Positions 13,849 to 15,476 of a DNA stretch of 15,476 bases are shown piece by piece (positions within the stretch are counted from its first letter, which is position 1; each line of letters begins with the position of its first letter). The stretch covers positions 1 through 15,476 of the forward strand of contig DAINMX010000150.1 in NCBI GenBank assembly GCA_036736205.1. Reading direction: 5' to 3'. This DNA comes from XYA12-FULL-58-9 sp001798605 (GTDB taxonomy: Bacteria > Myxococcota > XYA12-FULL-58-9). The position numbers were made by a program, and so were the translations under genes. The notes beneath the pieces are model-generated. The model saw only the letters and a list, made by a program, of their open reading frames with translations, did not search any database and was not told the DNA's origin.

Positions 13849-15123
13849 CTAGGGCAAGAATGCCGCTCGGTGCTTGAGCTTGGCTGGCAGGTACTTCTCG
13901 ATGACAAAGTTAAGGCCGTGTTTGGAGAGCGCTTGCTGCTCAGCGCGAACCCCCATCTTGATCATCTGTTGCAGGGCGTTGGCCCACTGCTTGTGCTGGA
14001 TGAAGAATGGGTCGTTCTTGAGGGCATCGCGGGCACGCTTGATATCGATATCGGTGAGCTTGTGGGTGGCATCGGTGAGGTTCCACTCGATGATGTCCTG
14101 CGGCATCAAGCCAAGGAAACGCGCCTTGGGCACACAGAAGAAGCGATTGATGTGGGCAGCATTGCCCGAGCCGACCTTGAGGGTCCGATAAATGTTAGAG
14201 ATCCCGTAGGGGTCGCAATCGGTGAAGGCGTAGACAGGTATGTTGCAGTCGTCTGACAAACGCCGAATGAATCGACGACACGAACGTGATGGTACGCCGC
14301 CCATGGAGACCAAGATGCAATGGGCTTTGCGCCAGTAGTTGTGAGACTGCAAACGTTGAAACATACCGTGGGTCTCGATGACCAAGATGAACTTTGCTTT
14401 GGTCTTGAACTGCAGATGTTCGACCCACGAGGGTACAGAGTAGGCACCAGAACCAAACTTGGTGCAATCAATGACGATGCGTTTGCCGGTATCGAGGTCG
14501 CGATCGATGACGGTCAACTCGCCAGCGACTGCACCACCATGCTCATTGGGGACGAAACGCAGGTCTTCGCGGGAGATGTTGTGGACAGCGAACATGGCCT
14601 CGACGTCGTCCATCACCGTGTCGGACTCGGGCTGTTCGGTGAACTTTGCTTCTTGCCAGTTCTTCGATTGATAGTAGGCGTCTCGTTTCGTGGCGAAATC
14701 GTTGGTTTGCACCAGCTCTTTGGAGAGCGACATCATCTTGAGAGTCTGGGCAAACGTCTTGACCGTGTTGACCGTGAGGGTGCGCACCTTTTTTGACGTG
14801 CCAATTTCGAAATATCCCTTGTTGGTGTCGTACACCACGTTTGCCAGGGAGCGGACAGGCATCACCAGGTCGGGTTTCTCACCTTTGAGAATCGTCTTCA
14901 TAACGTCGTTGGCGACGCTGTCGATGGCGCGAATGGTCGTCTTGTCATTGCGACCGCCCTTTCGGGCTTTTCCACCGGTGCTGGCACCTGCTGTGCTCTT
15001 CTCGGAGGTAGTCGTCTTGCTCGATGCACCTTTGGCCGCCGCCGTTTTGGCCACGGTCTTCTTGACTGGGGCCGGTTGGGGCGCTGATTTTTCCACTGTT
15101 TGTTTTGTTACTTTCTTTGCCAT
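13849..15123 (-). CDS. top6A: DNA topoisomerase VI subunit A (Spo11-like)
   Basis: This 424-residue subunit makes the double-strand cut in type IIB topoisomerase. Residues 1-58 are a Lys/Ala/Thr/Ser-rich basic tail. Residues about 60-190 form the winged-helix CAP domain with TKRDAYYQSKNW at 145-156, in which Tyr151 is the expected DNA-linking tyrosine. Residues 240-345 hold the Toprim domain: Glu250 in FILVIETHGMFQRL and Asp302-x-Asp304 in FTDCDPYG, the magnesium site. All catalytic residues are present, so it should be active with subunit B encoded just upstream. The ATG at 15123 (MAKK) is preferred, with GAG 7 nt upstream. A GTG at 15135 would overlap the subunit B stop and add four residues. 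Topoisomerase VI is mainly archaeal and plant; bacterial copies are less common. Confidence 0.93.
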   Translation of the reverse strand: MAKKVTKQTVEKSAPQPAPVKKTVAKTAAAKGASSKTTTSEKSTAGASTGGKARKGGRNDKTTIRAIDSVANDVMKTILKGEKPDLVMPVRSLANVVYDTNKGYFEIGTSKKVRTLTVNTVKTFAQTLKMMSLSKELVQTNDFATKRDAYYQSKNWQEAKFTEQPESDTVMDDVEAMFAVHNISREDLRFVPNEHGGAVAGELTVIDRDLDTGKRIVIDCTKFGSGAYSVPSWVEHLQFKTKAKFILVIETHGMFQRLQSHNYWRKAHCILVSMGGVPSRSCRRFIRRLSDDCNIPVYAFTDCDPYGISNIYRTLKVGSGNAAHINRFFCVPKARFLGLMPQDIIEWNLTDATHKLTDIDIKRARDALKNDPFFIQHKQWANALQQMIKMGVRAEQQALSKHGLNFVIEKYLPAKLKHRAAFLP

Positions 15124-15131
15124 CGCTGATC

Positions 15132-15476
15132 TCACATCTTCCGGGAGCGTTCGAGGACGTCGGTCAACTCTTTGACCACCTTGTCACGTCGGGCGTCGCT
15201 GAGGCCGAGGATGCCCTGCAATGCCAGTCCGATATGGGGGATGTATCGTTCGATGTAGCGTTGCTTCTTCTGGGCGTCGGCAACTCGGCGTCGTCGACGA
15301 ATATGGCGGGAGACTCGTCGGCCGCACTCCTGCAACGCGAACTTCATTTCGGTGATGATCTCGTCGTAGTGAGCCACCGCCTCCTTTGCCTCCGAGGTGA
15401 ATGGCACCCAGACGCTGGAGATGTTGACCAAGATCAACAGCGGACCCACAGGCAGAGCACCCCGGGACTGTTCGAT
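15132..15476 (-). CDS. top6B: DNA topoisomerase VI subunit B, C-terminal part
   Basis: Only the last 114 residues are in the window; the frame is open to the right edge, so the ATPase (GHKL) and most of the transducer lie outside. The visible part reads RGALPVGPLLILVNISSVWV and then PFTSEAKEAVAHYDEI, a recognisable end of the topoisomerase VI B transducer domain. A helical, basic end follows (ALQECGRRVSRHIRRRRRV). Subunit B binds ATP, gates the passed strand and drives cutting by subunit A. The TGA at 15132 lies 8 bp before the preferred subunit A start, and an alternative GTG start would overlap it, so the two are translationally linked. Confidence 0.9.
   Translation of the reverse strand: MEQSRGALPVGPLLILVNISSVWVPFTSEAKEAVAHYDEIITEMKFALQECGRRVSRHIRRRRRVADAQKKQRYIERYIPHIGLALQGILGLSDARRDKVVKELTDVLERSRKM

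Noticed and set aside
13817..13860. Possible terminator after topoisomerase VI A (GCCC/GGGC arms near 13840-13856)
   Set aside because: The stem is only 4 bp with an ambiguous loop and no T-run follows, so I do not call it.
1..15476. CRISPR arrays, tRNA/rRNA genes, insertion sequences or prophage
   Set aside because: No regularly spaced repeats with unique spacers, no cloverleaf-type sequence, no transposase or integrase motifs were seen; the repeats present are short tandem units or protein-coding.

Overview
The window looks like a chromosomal segment of a moderately high-GC Gram-negative bacterium. Outer-membrane signs are an OmpA-family protein with calcium-binding thrombospondin type 3 (TSP3) repeats and a putative VIT/VWA lipoprotein. 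The mix of TSP3-OmpA, VIT-VWA-DUF2135, a stand-alone receiver protein and a bacterial topoisomerase VI suggests Myxococcota or a related former deltaproteobacterial lineage. That placement is inferred from gene content only. No rRNA, tRNA, CRISPR array, insertion sequence or phage gene was seen.

Layout from left to right. (1) At 3-341 is the end of a small multi-pass membrane protein, cut by the window edge. (2) At 1388-376 (minus) is a compact toxin-antitoxin-like pair: a ribbon-helix-helix (RHH) protein fused to a minimal nucleotidyltransferase, followed with a 4-bp ATGA overlap by a HEPN-domain protein. A perfect 16-bp palindrome sits on the start codon of the first gene. (3) At 6538-1466 (minus) are four close, co-oriented genes: a receiver-only response regulator, a secreted HExxH metallopeptidase-like protein, a beta-rich protein of unknown family, and a 1009-residue VIT-VWA-helical repeat-DUF2135 lipoprotein. 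They look like one transcription unit making a regulated envelope module. (4) At 6781-9505 (plus) are a DegT-family sugar aminotransferase, RfbD and RfbC, which are surface-sugar nucleotide genes. A convergent NAD-dependent sugar epimerase (10485-9565) follows. (5) At 10585-12906 (plus) is a 773-residue barrel/TSP3/OmpA protein with an odd lysine-rich C-terminal tail. (6) From the right edge leftwards (minus) come the 3' end of topoisomerase VI subunit B, subunit A with a lysine/alanine-rich N-terminal tail, and a PDZ-domain exported protein.

The genes are densely packed and no gap exceeds 300 bases. The gaps carry notable short structures: the 16-bp palindrome at 1373-1388, a 2 x 15-bp tandem repeat at 1411-1440, a 3 x 15-bp tandem repeat at 6583-6627 between divergent genes, an 8-bp inverted repeat at 7982-8012, and a 3 x 10-bp tandem repeat at 9544-9573. 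The best candidates for something little described are the four-gene VIT/VWA-metallopeptidase module, the RHH-nucleotidyltransferase/HEPN pair with its start-codon operator, and the bacterial topoisomerase VI with a histone-H1-like tail.
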